Shown here: one piece after another, positions 47,968 to 62,200 of the stretch
How the letters are laid out: the number at the start of each line of letters is the position of its first letter
Numbering within the stretch: the stretch's first letter is position 1
From: Owenia fusiformis
Lineage: Eukaryota > Annelida > Polychaeta > Sabellida > Oweniidae
Length of the DNA stretch: 64,000 bases
Direction of reading: 5' to 3'
Assembly (NCBI GenBank): GCA_903813345.2
Contig: CAIIXF020000001.1
Location: forward strand, 32,218,556-32,282,555
Position numbers and translations under genes: made by a program
Notes under the pieces: model-generated
What the model saw: only the letters and a program-made list of their open reading frames with translations
The model's database searches: none
Told to the model about the DNA's origin: nothing

Positions 47968-48693
47968 TAACATGTGTCTACTTACCAGTTTGTTCTATGT
48001 CATCCATCGTGCCAGGTTACATTGTGGAACTCAGCAAAACACGACACTGAAGGCAGTATTCTGAGGTAATAAAATCTAAATCTAAAAAATTTCCATTTGC
48101 CACCCCTTGGAGATTTCCGGAATTGAACAAAGTAGCGAATGTTGCGATCTTTCAACTTTAGTTCGTTGTTTTTCACCACTTTATGTGTAGAATTTTCATT
48201 TAGGAGGCGGTCTTATTTGAATGCATCATTTCAGGTCTTTATGAATCAATAGATCAATAACCAGACTAAAAATACAATTAAGCAGTTTCGTTCGTTGCGT
48301 ACTGGGCTTGTTAGGCACGAAATACAATTTAGCAGTTTCGTTCGTCGCGTAATTGGGCCTTCTATAATCAGTAGCAAATGCTTGCAAAACATTTTCTAAA
48401 ATATTTACTACTGTTTTCCTTGAAGACATGGTTGGGTGACACGTCATTAAGTCACATGATCTTTACAGTAACTAGTCACGTGATCAGACACGTGTCACGT
48501 GATCAGTCACGTGAGCTTGCAAAATGGACGATCTAAATTTCCAATAATTCTGCTAAGATCAATATCGATATGTTGTTGCCTCATTCTCGTGTTTGGCTGC
48601 GTTCCTGGATGTAACCTAGCATGATGGATGGCATAGAACAAACTGGTAAGTAGACACATGGTAACACTACATCATTTCGTTATTTTAACCATC
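47968..48693. mobile_element. Hairpin MITE, copy 2
   Basis: Diverged second copy of the element at 11019-11742. It starts 'acatgtgtctacttaccagt' and ends 'acacatggtaacactacatc', 'gttattttaacca'. The outer ~25 bp of the left end is missing. An internal stretch 'aagcagtttcgttcgt' is partly duplicated near 48280-48345. Confidence 0.8.
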
Positions 48694-48786
48694 GGAACTA
48701 ATCACTAGAATAAATGATTTGATTCTAAATATATTTTGATTTACTGAACAGCTCAGGCACAATCACGCCCAACCATCGACAACGTA

Positions 48787-49635
48787 CAGTGACAAAATAT
48801 ATGGATGTACACTTTAGGTGTACATTGTCAGTATGGGGGAATTTCGAAGTTTGCAATGGAGGAATACAGAGAATGAGATTCAAACTGCCTAAATGGTCTA
48901 ACTCGGCAAAAGTCGTTTATAAGTCTCACATTATGCTTAAATAAATATAAGGTGCCAAGATGATCCATTATAATCGCTCCTAGAAAGGGGACAAATGTCA
49001 GGTTAAATAAAAGAGAAAAGGCAAAATTAAAATTATCATATCTGGGACAATTTTGTGGATTACTTGTAAGTAGCGGACATAATATAACAGTAAAAATGTC
49101 TAATTATAATTATAATCGTATCTTCAAATATATTTGTTAGTTACATGTACATTATAACATATGGTTTGCTGTTTAATTGAATATAAATTAAGATCTGAAT
49201 ATCACTGTGTAAAAGTACACTCGAGTTGACAAAGTACAATTCTGATTTTTAAAAATTATTGCCAAAACATGAATAATTATTAAATCTTCATCTGTCCTAA
49301 ATTGTGTAGTTTACAGAAGCATATTCTTATAAAAATAATGGACACTCTAAGATGCTAGGGGGGAAATCATTAACGAAAATGTTGAACCAACATTTTCCAA
49401 TCGGTCAATTATGTGGGTGAGATTACCTAGAAAAAACTCGAGCACTATTCGAGAATCTGTTATCATAATTGGAAAGTTCAAAGTCTTGCCAAGAGCATGC
49501 ACAAGAAATTATATATGAAATACTTCATCATCTTCCTCAAATAAATCTTCTAAAACCTACATCACAGTTTTTCCTTCAAATCGTTAATATATGACAACTT
49601 ACATCTAAGGTGTACACCCATATATTTTGTCACTG
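48787..49635. mobile_element. TA-flanked TIR element, ~850 bp
   Basis: Left end TA|CAGTGACAAAATATATGG at 48785, followed by 'tgtacactttaggtgtac'. The right end mirrors it and finishes GTCACTG|TA at 49637. TA duplication and a CAGT start suit a Tc1/mariner-type non-autonomous element. No transposase frame is present. Confidence 0.75.
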
Positions 49636-50249
49636 TATGCAGTGAAAATACAACTCATGTGACATTTGATTTGTTCATCGTATAGAAAAAGAAGTACTTA
49701 AAACAGTTTGTTTCTTTGTAGGTGTATGATACATCGTCTGTTACACTGCTTCAAAATATTAAGCAACCAGTTGAACCTAAAAAAAATTCTAAAGACTATT
49801 GTGCAATAACATATTGAAAAATGTATTCATATTGCACACAAATGACATTGTATATCTTGGATTGCTTGTGAATTGGCTTATAGAGTCTGTTACCTTATAT
49901 TTTGATGCCTCAGTGCCAAGTTAATTCTGAAAAATAACGAGGCCCTATCTGTTGCAAGACTTATGCCTGGCACAACCGTCACCATGTTGTTAAGTGTATT
50001 AAGTAATGTCAAATGATTATTTATATGTGTAAATGGTTTTTAATAGGAGGAATGACTGTAATGCCATCTATGTTTTTTAAATTCTAATCAATTTTTGTTG
50101 AATCATTGCCAGTTGAACAAAGTTTTTGAACAAAAACAATGCATGTTTGTTGTGATCTCTATTTGTTGTAATCTCATTCCAAAAAGAAGAGGTCATTGAA
50201 GAGGATAAGAGCATGGAACATGTATTTTCTTATTCATCTCCAGGGTAAT

Positions 50250-53200
50250 ATGACACAGGACCAGCTGGACAATTTGCCAATTGATATCCACTATAATAAA
50301 CTGTTAGGTAAGTAAAAAGGGCTAATTTTCAATTTGATCGAATCGAATCGAATTTCGCGGCTATTAATCTCCGCGGATTTGTCATACAAGATCACTCTTT
50401 TTGACTTTGATATCAGCCATGGTTGTTCCTTCACCCAATGATTTTCAAATTTCGCGAATTAAAACTGGAGGAATTTTGCGACTATCATATTTCGCGAATT
50501 TTCCAAAACTCGCGAAAGGCAAAAGTTGGCAAACACTGGCATGGTTTTTAGAAAGATAACTTCCAACATTTTTAGAGAGTCCAACTAATTGAGCAGATCG
50601 TTGTTCCCTCTTCAAAAGAAGGGACGCGAAAATCTTTCCTTATAAGGTCAAAATATTTCCCACGATGCAGTTCGCGGAGGAACAAATTTATACTGCCTTG
50701 TTTTCCCCCATACATAGGTTTAACATGGGGATTTTCACACCTATTTTTCAAACGATATATTCATTCATATTCTCATACGAGAGCACAGAAATAATTATCA
50801 GAAACGATTGATCTCTTATTTATCTCAATAAAACAGATATTTTTTTAATTATATTTGTTCTTAGCGTGGTGAAAACTATGATTGAAAGTGAGAAAATATT
50901 CCGGAAGAGAAAGTCACGTGACCAGTTGACTAGTTGCCATATTGGAAAAAAACAATTCCATTCGACTTTCAACACTTTCATGCCAATCTTACCGCACTAC
51001 AAACTGCAACATCGATGCAACAACTGAATAAAAGTACTCATCTTTCAATTACATTATAGAGTTACGTTGAAGACCCACAGACAACTAAGTAGTTGACCAA
51101 AGAAGATGCGTCGCTATTATCTAGGTCAATCTGTTCAGTGGTTCGAAAGCAAATCTATGGTACTCGTTTCCGAATTTTGTTGTTTATTGTACAATCTTTT
51201 ATTGATTAAACTCAGTATACTGACTATTAAAGCAATGACAGAGAAGAATACTTACGATGGTGTCATTGTTTTATTTAGCGTGCGGGTGTAAAAACAAATT
51301 TGCTTAATTAGTTTGATTTAGAACTTTCGGGTCATGCAAATAGCTACGCAAAATGCATCGTGGGAAAATATTGACCAATCAAATTTAGTCCTTTTTGAGT
51401 ACATATTTGCTCCATATTTGCAAATATTCCGATTCAAAGAGCGAACCGCAAAATGGACAATTGATTAAATTAGGTATAATAGGCTTATATATATCATTGA
51501 TCAATGTCACATGTATAACTATCAAAACATGATACTTTTTGTTTTTCTACAAAGTCCTAAACAAATGAACTTACATATACATGTATATTGTTAAACCTAC
51601 CCTGAACTGAGAGTCTAAACTAATGTAGATGAAGCTCTCTTTTAAGAAGTGAAGTCAAAATAATACAAAGGGTAGACCATTTTTGCAGTCCTAAATATGT
51701 TAAAAAGGTTAGATTCTTCAAGATTTAATAGTGACACATACATGTATATAGGTACATTACTAATCATGCATTTGATATTTGATCACAGACTGGCTCATAA
51801 ACAGACGACACTGTTCGCAGACCTGGCAGGCCACAGTGTTGACTATACGTGAGAAGATCAACAATGCAATACAAGATATGCCAGAAGTAGAGGAGATCAC
51901 TAAAATGCTCTCAGGAACATGTAAGTTAAGGTTTATACAAAATGTATACATACATGTACTACAATATGTGATATAATGAGTGCATCATAATGTCATAAAA
52001 GGACATTAAAAACAAACTTTAATTTTCTTTGTTTTATATTTTATGTTACTTTCTGGAATTACTTTGTATATTTTGAAAATGAGAGCAATTTTGAAATTGG
52101 GAGATGAGCCTTTTAGAAATCGAGAAACAGGCTAAGATGAGGAGACCATTCAATTTCTATGAACACTGTATTGTACTTGCAGACATCAACTATTTCCACT
52201 GTATTAGGATAGTAGAGCTGCTGAGAGAGACCGAGAAAGCTAGCAAGAACATATTTGGTGGTTACTCATCTAAACGAATGAAGGTAGGGTGATAGTATCC
52301 TATTTATCTGAAGAAACTGATCTACATATACAACTGCATTGGCTTGTACATTTTTTGTAAGGATGATATTTTCATTTATCTGGCATTTGAAAATGCATTT
52401 TCTTTTTTAAATCTAAAATTCAAACCAACAGATGTTATATCTATTATATACATGGCCGGTAATGGCTTATTTCATATCTCATTTTTAGGATTGGTTAGAA
52501 ATTTTAAAACTTTATGAGACAGAAAATGTTGGACTAGGTAAGTTTTTTTTTAAATTTACTTTAGCAAATACAGTGAAACCTGTATATCAGAACACCTTGT
52601 TGATAATCCGAACACCTTCCAATCCGAACACTTTTTTTCAGTCCCATTTTTCCTCTCTTTGACTCCCATGTTAAAAACCTTGAAATGTGAGGACCTCTCA
52701 ATTTGAACAGTGAACAGTCATATTTGAATAATTAACCTGTCTAATCTAAATACGTTTCACAAAACATCACATTTCTTACAAGATTGCTCAAATCTTTTCA
52801 ATTTAACACTGATTTGTTATCAAAACTTTTGAAAAAAATCAAATGGTCTCCATCTTAATTGGTCTTCTAGCATGACTTAATTCATTTGATTCAGATTTTG
52901 GAATGCCATGAAGCTATGTGGTCAATAGAAATATTAATATTCATTGAGGAATTATATTTCTTCAAAATGCATATAATGTCATGTTCTAATGTTAGTGATC
53001 AACCCTCTGAACTTGAACACCCTATAAAATCAAGATCACTGTACAGTGGACATTTGACATGTCCCAAATGTATCTTCCCCTACCATGGCTACCATGTTCA
53101 GGGATTTCATTAACAGCAGGCAACAGGCATCATTTCGCCAGTTGTTTTCACAAAATCGCCTGTTGTTTTAGGGACTTTTCAACTTTTCCATGTTAAATTT

Positions 53201-56200
53201 ATGATTTCCATTAATTTTGCCTGTTGTTTCCATTTACTTAGCCTGTTGTGAGAAATTCTCGTGAAATCCCTGATGTTAAAAGCAACTCTCTAAGAATGAG
53301 CATTCTCAAATATAACACTTGTCTTGAAGTTTTTGAATCAATTGCAGCATTGTGTTCTATTTCAGCGGAGGCTGCACAACTGTTAACGCGTAATGTAAAC
53401 TATGAGGTGCCTGCACTGAAGCGTCAGATTACAAAATGCAAACAGGGACAAACTGTAAGCGTAATATATAAGTATACATATAATATAAAATAATGAAATA
53501 ATATTAAATAAATCACATAAAGGATGGGTACTGAACACTTTTTTTTTTATATATATATATTTTTTTTTTATTGCATCTTTCTTACACAAAACATTATACA
53601 TAATATACATACAGATCAAATCCATATACATTGAATATTCAATAATATTATTACATATTAATATTTAACAGTTATACGTTTTTAAGCTTTTCAGACCATC
53701 TCCATTCAGAGTATTTAATTTAACTTAATTTAAAAGGGTACCATTTGAAAATACAATACATGCAATAAGATTATCTTTCAATCGTATTGGGCTGACAATA
53801 TTTTAATATAAAAGGGTATAAAATAAAACAAAAAATTCAATGCTGTTGGTTTAATCTATCTATAATCCATCTCCAAGTCTCGCCGAAACTTTCCAGTGTG
53901 CCATTTAAGTTTGCAATATTTCGTTCGTCATTGATTTTGTATTTTATGATTTCTTTTATTTGCATAAATGTTATTTTAGTATTAACGAGTCTTGATTTAT
54001 GTATTAAGCTTTTTATATACAATATGCAAAAATTAATTGCTTTTGAAGTGTGGTCGCGTTCTTGATCTAATTTCCCGACAATTATGTCTTTAATTGTAAG
54101 ATCAATATTGAAAAATGTTTTAAAGTCATCCCAAATCTTGGCAGAGTTTGGGCACTCTATGAAGAAGTGTATCGTATCATCTATTTTATCGTTTTTACAA
54201 AAGTCGCATAAATTTGAATTTTTTATTTTCTTTCGAGTTAAAAATTGGTTATTTGGTGTAACGTTTAAAACAAGTTTGTATTGAAGGCATTGTATTCTCG
54301 GTTCTCGAACCGTCTTAAAAGGTAATGTAAAAATGTGTTTCCAATCTTCTTCTGTAAAGTTGAATTTTGAATTTAGATATTTTTTCCCGTTGGGTTCTTT
54401 AAATAAATTATCTACGAGAATCCAATATATGGTTTTAGTTTTTATAGATTTGACGTTTATTGTCGTGTTTTTGATTTGGAGTTCTTCGTCTTTAAGTGCC
54501 TTGTTGCTTCGATTGTTTTTAATACGTTGTTTCCAGGAATGTGGAATTGCATGAATTAAGCCATAGAAAGTAACGAAAGGTGTATTAATATTATATTTTA
54601 AAGAGAAATCTTCGAAACCTAAGAATTCATTATTGTTAACGAGATCTTTTATTTGAAGGATTCCTTTACTTATCCAGCTTGCATAATTTAGGGTTTTGTC
54701 ATTAATTTTTATGAACTCATTATTCCAGATATACTCTTTTAAAGCAAGTTCTTTATTATAGGGCTCTTTATTATGTAATAATTTCCAGGTTTCCATGATA
54801 TTATAGTAGAAAGGGGGTAACCTGGCTAACTTGTCATCGGGAAATTTTGAATGAAATATTGTCTCCGAGTCTAGATTAGGAAAAAAGCTGTAGAAATATT
54901 GCTTCCATTTGCTGGGCTTTTTCACACACATTTCTCTTAAACCAGTTATCAAAAAATTCTGAAAATTTTACACATCATCAATTTAATGGTCATCTTTTGA
55001 ATGGTAACAATATAATTTGAAATAATTATATATACTTTTCTCTATATTGATTTAGAAAACACATCAGACACTTCTTTTGTTCTTGGTATCATATCTTCAG
55101 AATGAAATGAAACATCTATCTGAACCTCATTGAAACAAAATGACTTAAACACAATGTGTTCAGGTCTCTCAATATTGTAATTGTACAAAGGAAAGTTTGG
55201 TTGATTTAAAAAAAGTATCTTGTTAATGAAATAAAAAAAAAATTTCTTAATTTTTATCAATTTTAAATCAAATTTTATCAGTTTTGTTTTAATATTTTGA
55301 ATACATTTTGCTAAATCGTCCAAAATTTCCTTTGTATAACTATAATATTGAGAGGTCTAAGAAAATGTTGTATAAGCTATTTTGTTCCAACAAGGTTCGG
55401 AAAGATATTTTATTTCATTCTCAAGAATTGGTAAAAAGGAACAAAAAACAATTGCTCTAAAAAACAAAAAATGTTAACAAAAACAGTTATATAAAATATA
55501 TATAAACAATTTTCGCATTAAATTGTTGTCAATCAGTCAAAATTACATAAAGGACCGTGTTTTTTTACAGAATGTTTTCAATAATTTGTTTAAGAGAAAA
55601 ACATTGTTGACTTCAGTTCACCATATCGATACCAATCCTTTAGTATAAATTAAAGTTACATGAACAATGTAGCATATCAATGATCTCAAGAGACAAGTAG
55701 ATGTACATGAATGTGCAAAGGACAAGGAATGTAACAACTAAAAAAACAGCAACTCCACGGAGTAGCAAATCCCACCGAACAAAACAAATTTTGATTACTA
55801 GTGGGCATCTTGAAAATTCCTTCTTGAGCAGAGCTTGTTTGTCCCTAAGCATCAAAATATCAAATGTAAACTATATCCATAAATTAGCATTTCAGTTATC
55901 AAAGATTACATTCCCTTTTTACGAAAAATGGCAGCCATTTTGAAATTAAGCTGCCATTTGAAACTCTCTCGAACAGAGCTACTATGTGTCCCTAGGCATC
56001 AGCATATAAAATTTGAACAAAATCCATTTACTGCTATTTGAGTTATATAAGATAACATTTTTTACGAAAAGTGGCGGCCATTTTAAAAATCAGCTATCAT
56101 CTTGAAAATAATTTGAACATAAAATTTGAACCAAATCCGTCAACTAGTATTTGAGTTATCAAAGAGTATATTTTTTCCGAAAAATGGTGGCCATTTTGAA

Positions 56201-59200
56201 TTAAGCTACCATATTGAAAATTCCCTCTCGAGCAGAGGTTCTACCCCCATAAGGCATAAGCCTATAAAATTTGATTCAAATCCGTCAACCGGTATTTGAG
56301 ACGGACTGACTGATGAACCGATGGACAGATGGCTTTTCTATATCCCCCTCACACTTTGTTCGTTGGGATAATGACTTCCAAAGTGATGTTAACATGTACA
56401 TGAATGTGCAAAAGACAAGTAATGTAACAATGACTTCCAAGGTGATTTACATGTACATGTATATTCTTTGCCATGAATGTACCAGGATACAGGGAGAGAT
56501 CACCACTACAGCAGCAGAGATGTGTATATGTACATGTATTTTCTTTGCCTGGAATGTACCAGGAAGTGAGGAGAGTACACCAGTACAGCAGCAGAGATGT
56601 GTATATGTACATGTATTTTCTTTGCCTGGAATGTACCAGGAAGTGAGGAGAGTACACCAGTACAGCAGCAGAGATGTGTATATGTACATGTATATTCTTT
56701 GCCATGAATGTACCAGGATACAGGGAGAGTACACCAGTACAGCAGCAGAGATATGTATATGTACATGTATTTTCTTTGCCAGGAACGTACCAGGAAGTGA
56801 GGAGAGTACACCAGTACAGCAGCAGAGATGTGTATATGTACATGTATTTTCTTTACCAGGAATGTACCAGGAAACAGGGAGAGTACACTAGTACAGCAGC
56901 AGAGATGAGGGAAAAGTTCCAGACAGATTGCAAGCAGATGGGAATAGAGGTACTTGAAAATTAGAACTCAACATTGTACTTTGGAGCAATTTCTCAGTCT
57001 ATATTATGCCTTAATGGTTTGAATAATAAAGTATAGATTAGATAATGTGTTTGTAACAAACAAATGATGCATTATGCTTGGAAGCAAATCTTTCTCAAAC
57101 TTGATTATATGCACAGTTTACTGCTTTTCTTAACAGTTTATTGATAATATGAGTAATCTCTTCACATTTATTCATTCCATATTTAAGAAGACACACTCAC
57201 AAATCATCATAAACTTCTTTAATTAATTGAAATTTGATTGGATTTTCAGGGTAAAAAGATCAAGCATGAGTTGGTCGCCCTGGTGCAGGACCTTCCCATT
57301 GTGTTTGAGGAGATTGCCAGATCAGGCCAAGATTTAGACCCCAGTGTAAAATTCTACTCTGACTTTGTCCAGTTTACAATAAGGTAGATATACTTTACTC
57401 ATAATCGCCACTTTTGCACAAAGATGAAATATGATAGACATGGCCATCTCTTGCTGGTTAGATTTATTGATTTTTGTATTTATTTGCAAATGATTATTGG
57501 AGGTTTGAACTCTATGGAAAGTTAAAATTGCCATCTTACCACTTAACTCGAGCATTTTTTGTCTTACATACATTATTGTGTTTTTGGGGCCTCATATCTC
57601 AGATTGAAAGAACACTCTTGTTCATAACTACTTTATTACACCCATACAGCAAGGAGCAAAGTGAATCTGTTACACCAGTGACCAAGTTCATCATGACTAA
57701 GGGCAATGCTACAACATACGAGTGGAGGACTGGGAAGACCCCAAAGTCTATCATTCAGCCTCACATAGACTTTAACCTAGAGGAAGAAGAGGAACCAGTA
57801 AATGAGGAGGTATGTTAAATAAGCTAGTCTAAGTTTGAAATTCATAGAGAAAGTCCAAATAAGGACACTTGTTTTTCCTCAAAAGTAAAAATAGTATAGC
57901 AGCTGATGTGTCTTTACAAACCAATTTCAATGCTAGTATAAGTTATGTAGGAACAGTTGCTGACACTTCTCTATTTGTTAATATATTAGATATATCATGC
58001 TCTCTTAAATATTCAAGAATACTCGTACAGTGGAAATGGGTTGCTCAACTCATTGAGTAAGGAGAGATGGATGAATTTCTACACAAAGTGTTATTGTAGA
58101 TTGATTGGGGAACTATTGGTACAGAAGATACACCTGCTACTATAGACTTTGGGGAGGTAAGTAACTGGCAGTAGTAGTGACAACACATTCAACATACCAC
58201 CGCAGATGGTGATGCCATTTTTGAGACCCTCAGAACTTTTTATTATATGATTTCTGTTTATATATTTATTTCATTACCATTGGTGAGTAACAACAATGCC
58301 AAAGTTGTAGGTGGACACACAACTTTGGGTGACTGCTAGTTGAGCACTAGGCTCTTTGGTTCAACCATGCAAAATACGGAACAGGATTTCATTTTTGAAC
58401 CATTTGTCAATCTTAAATTATAAGAAACATCTCTATTGTAAAACTATTTGCCTGAAAGGAAAGTATCAATAAAATCTAAGCCAAAATTGCGCATTTATGT
58501 AAAGTCTATGAAGTAGATAAGTATTCAACATTAAAAGACTAGTCTCAGTTTGGAGAACAAAGTTCATCAGCAGTCCAATGCAGGTAACCTGCTTTGGACA
58601 ATTTTGATATTTTTACATATTGTAGATTTAAATGTCGTCTTTTGAATATTCATAATTTTATTTGGGTGTTATTTCCATATTTTTCATGAAAAAATTATAA
58701 GCTCAGTCGACTGATGAACTTCGTTCTCCAAACCCAGACATGCTTTTTCAAAATTAAACAGTCTTGTGGCTCAGTTTATACATGTACTAGGTATTTCTCA
58801 GGCTTGAGAAAGGCAATACATTTATTTTGATATTTTAGTTTGATATTCATTTTCATTTTGTTAATAAGCCTGATGTGGGCTGGGTAAAATTGATATTGTT
58901 ATTTTCATATTATTTGTTGAATTGTAAGACTGACTATGAAGTTACTTTCCTCTACTTCAGGGTGCAATAGATTTTGGTGATACAGACGAGGCAGAGATTG
59001 ACTGGGGGGCAGGAGATATAGAGATAGAGGTCGCTAGTGATGGCCATGGGGACCTCTCTATTGAGACACCAGAGGGGGACACTGGTAAGACATTGGTGAT
59101 AGTGAACTTTAATTAAGTGGACATTCCCATTTTCAATTTTAACAAATTATGACATTTCTGTATGGGCACATCATTATAAACCATGACATCTCATTTCTTC

Positions 59201-62200
59201 ATCTCAGTCCTGAGATGCCATGATCTAATGAGTTAGATTTGGTGATCGAAGAAGAGAGTCCAATATTGAGTATTGTTGAGATCTTTCAGCTCAGCTCATA
59301 TCGAACTCCCGTGCAGTGATATATCACTGCGGCGGGCAGGTATCTCACCGTTAGCATGGTAACTTCGTAATAAACAACTGACGTGATTGGTTCTAGTCCC
59401 ATGCTCAGGTCGCGTGATTGTAAAATTTAGACAATTTCATTGGTTGAATTGCGCGTATTAACTAATAAACAACACGTGGGGTAAACTATTATCAACACAA
59501 CTTTTACTCAGAATTCCTTCCGCGGTGATTTCTTCTCATATTTCAATAATTTTGAAATATTTTGACAAAATAATGTTTTGGGAACATTCATGAATACATA
59601 TTTTATAAGTTGTGTGAAAATTGACCACATATATGATGAAAAGGGGAACTATTTTCCCCAGATTTTGGGGATTTCTTCATCGGCCCGCCGCAGTGTCTAT
59701 ACCGAGACACTGCATTGGAGTTCGAGCTCATATTTCATCTAATTGGGATCATAAAACTTGTGTACCTGTGCCAGTACTAATATCTGCTGTTCAATACAAT
59801 GCCTATTATGTAATGACTGTATTGACATTAAGGTAAATGATTGCATGATTTGACAGTTATAACTCTTCCTATCTGATTTGCTCAGATCACAGAGTACATG
59901 TATGCCTAATGATATCAGCATGTTTCAGGTGAAACAGAAAGATGTTGAGTATTAGAATGGTATGGGGACACTTTTTGAAAATATTGGTTTTAACATTTAT
60001 ACTCTAAATAGAGGTAACCAAAATCTTTGAAAACCAAATGAAACCTCTTGTTTAAGAAACCCTATTCTAACCTATTGAGATTGATTTGTGATCTGCCTAG
60101 TAACATGTTTCTACTGGTTGAGGCTTCGTTAACCAATGTTTTTCTGAGAAAATTGGGATTTCAGCAAGATTGTATTGACTTAAAGTAACTTTCTATGATT
60201 TCATCTAAAAATTAAAACCCTTGGAAATACTAAATATGGTTTAGGTGCCATATATAAAAATTTATTTTAGAAATATTGTGGATCAAAATGAAAAAACAAA
60301 AATAAAGAATAAAAACATATTCCACCGGAGGGATTTGAACCCAGATCTTTTGGAATAAAAGTCTGTTGGAGCTCAAAGCTCTAACCACTACACCAAACTG
60401 CCAAAGCTTCCTGAGCGAAGAAATTTTTATCTATATAATCATGGACGAAAAAAGTCTTATTTGCATGCTTAAATTTCTTAAAAATGATCAGCATTACTAC
60501 TAATAATAACATTTTGCATGTCTGAGTAAGTATTTTGATCTACATTTAGGATAAAGGTTGTTTTATTCAGTTTTCATTTTGGGTATGACTTCCTGTCAAA
60601 ACAGTGCTAAAAATGCAGGGCTCAACAAAAATTTTCAATTAGAAAATGATATATATCCTTTGATCAGCTGTTTTTGGTACCTGGACTCATCCTACTAGAA
60701 AGGTAAGAGCATTTTCTTGAGACATATGGCTCGAAATCTCACATTTCTCCTTCTAAGTCTTAGAAAGACACTTTAATATTGGGGATATGTACTGACTTTA
60801 CATGGGAATATCATTATCTCAGAAAAACAATGGTTGACTGAGTCTCAATCAGTAAAATTATGTTACTGGTCATGTGTATTTTCAATTCTAATTGGTTGGA
60901 ATATAGGCTCTTAAACAGGAGGTTTTAGGCTAACAGGCATTTCAGAAAATTTTGGTTGCCTTTTCTACTCTTTGCAACTGTAAATCATGTTGGAGTTTAT
61001 TAATTTTTTAATAGGCTTGCCTTGTTAACATAAGAACAATATTTAATAAATCCTCCCCTAACATTTGCTTTTGGGACAACTTAGTGGAAATATCATTCTT
61101 AAATACTCAGACTATGTGTTATTGTTGGGAATAATATACCTGAAGTTGTTATTACATATTGAATGTCTATGCTTTACAGAAGGTGTTGCTAAGGGTATGG
61201 ATGCACTGACAGTCTTTGAAAACACTACTACTAGAAATATGTTCATAGATGAACTTTTAGAGGTGGGTGCATAGTACTATGCTATCTTTATATTCAATAG
61301 TTCCATTCTCAGATTCAGATTAACTTGTTTTTATTGTCATACCCAAAAAATAAACCAACTTGCCTTCAGTTTGGTGGCTGGCCTGGTGGTTGGATGTAAC
61401 TCTTCTAGTCTGGATTGATTTGAAATGTTTAGGGATATTTCTTGTTATTAAAATTGTTAAAAAAATATAAAAATTAAATTAATAACTGATTTGTTTGACA
61501 TGCTCAAGCATCCATTTCTTTATAGCTACGGGCTTGTTCACCATTGTTTTAACAGTTATTTTATTTTGAAATCAGTTAGAGACAGAACAGTTTTTTTGAT
61601 ACTTCTTAACATGGTTATCCCCCCTCTGTCATCAAAAGACTTCAGCAGACTGGCAGAGGAAAGGGTTCAAAGTAAATACAAAACCTTAGAGTACACTTCA
61701 TAGCCCCAAGCATTAAATACAAAACCTTAGAGTACACTTCATAGCCCCAAGCATTAAATACAAAACCTTAAAGTACACTTCATAGCCCCAAGCATTAAAT
61801 ACAAAACCTTAGAGTACACTTCATAGCCCCAAGCATTAAATACAAAACCTTAGAGTACACTTCATAGCCCCAAGAATTAAATACAAAACCTTAGAGTACA
61901 CTTCATAGCCCCAAGCATTAAATACAAAACCTTAGAGTACACTTCATAGCACCAAGGATTAAATACAAAACCTTAGAGTACACTTCATAGCCCCAAGTAT
62001 TAAATACAAAACCTTAGAGTACACTTCATAGCCCCAAGCATTAAATACAAAACCTTAAAGTACACTTCATAGCCCCAAGCATTAAATACAAAACCTTAGA
62101 GTACACTTCATAGCCCCAAGCATTAAATACAAAACCTTAGAGTACACTTCATAGCCCCAAGCATTAAATACAAAACCTTAGAGTACACTTCATAGCCCCA

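Noticed and set aside
56313-56964. Frames up to 192 codons over the 77-bp array
   Set aside because: Repeat translation. Only the last segment (56860-56949) is a real exon, of CDK5RAP3.
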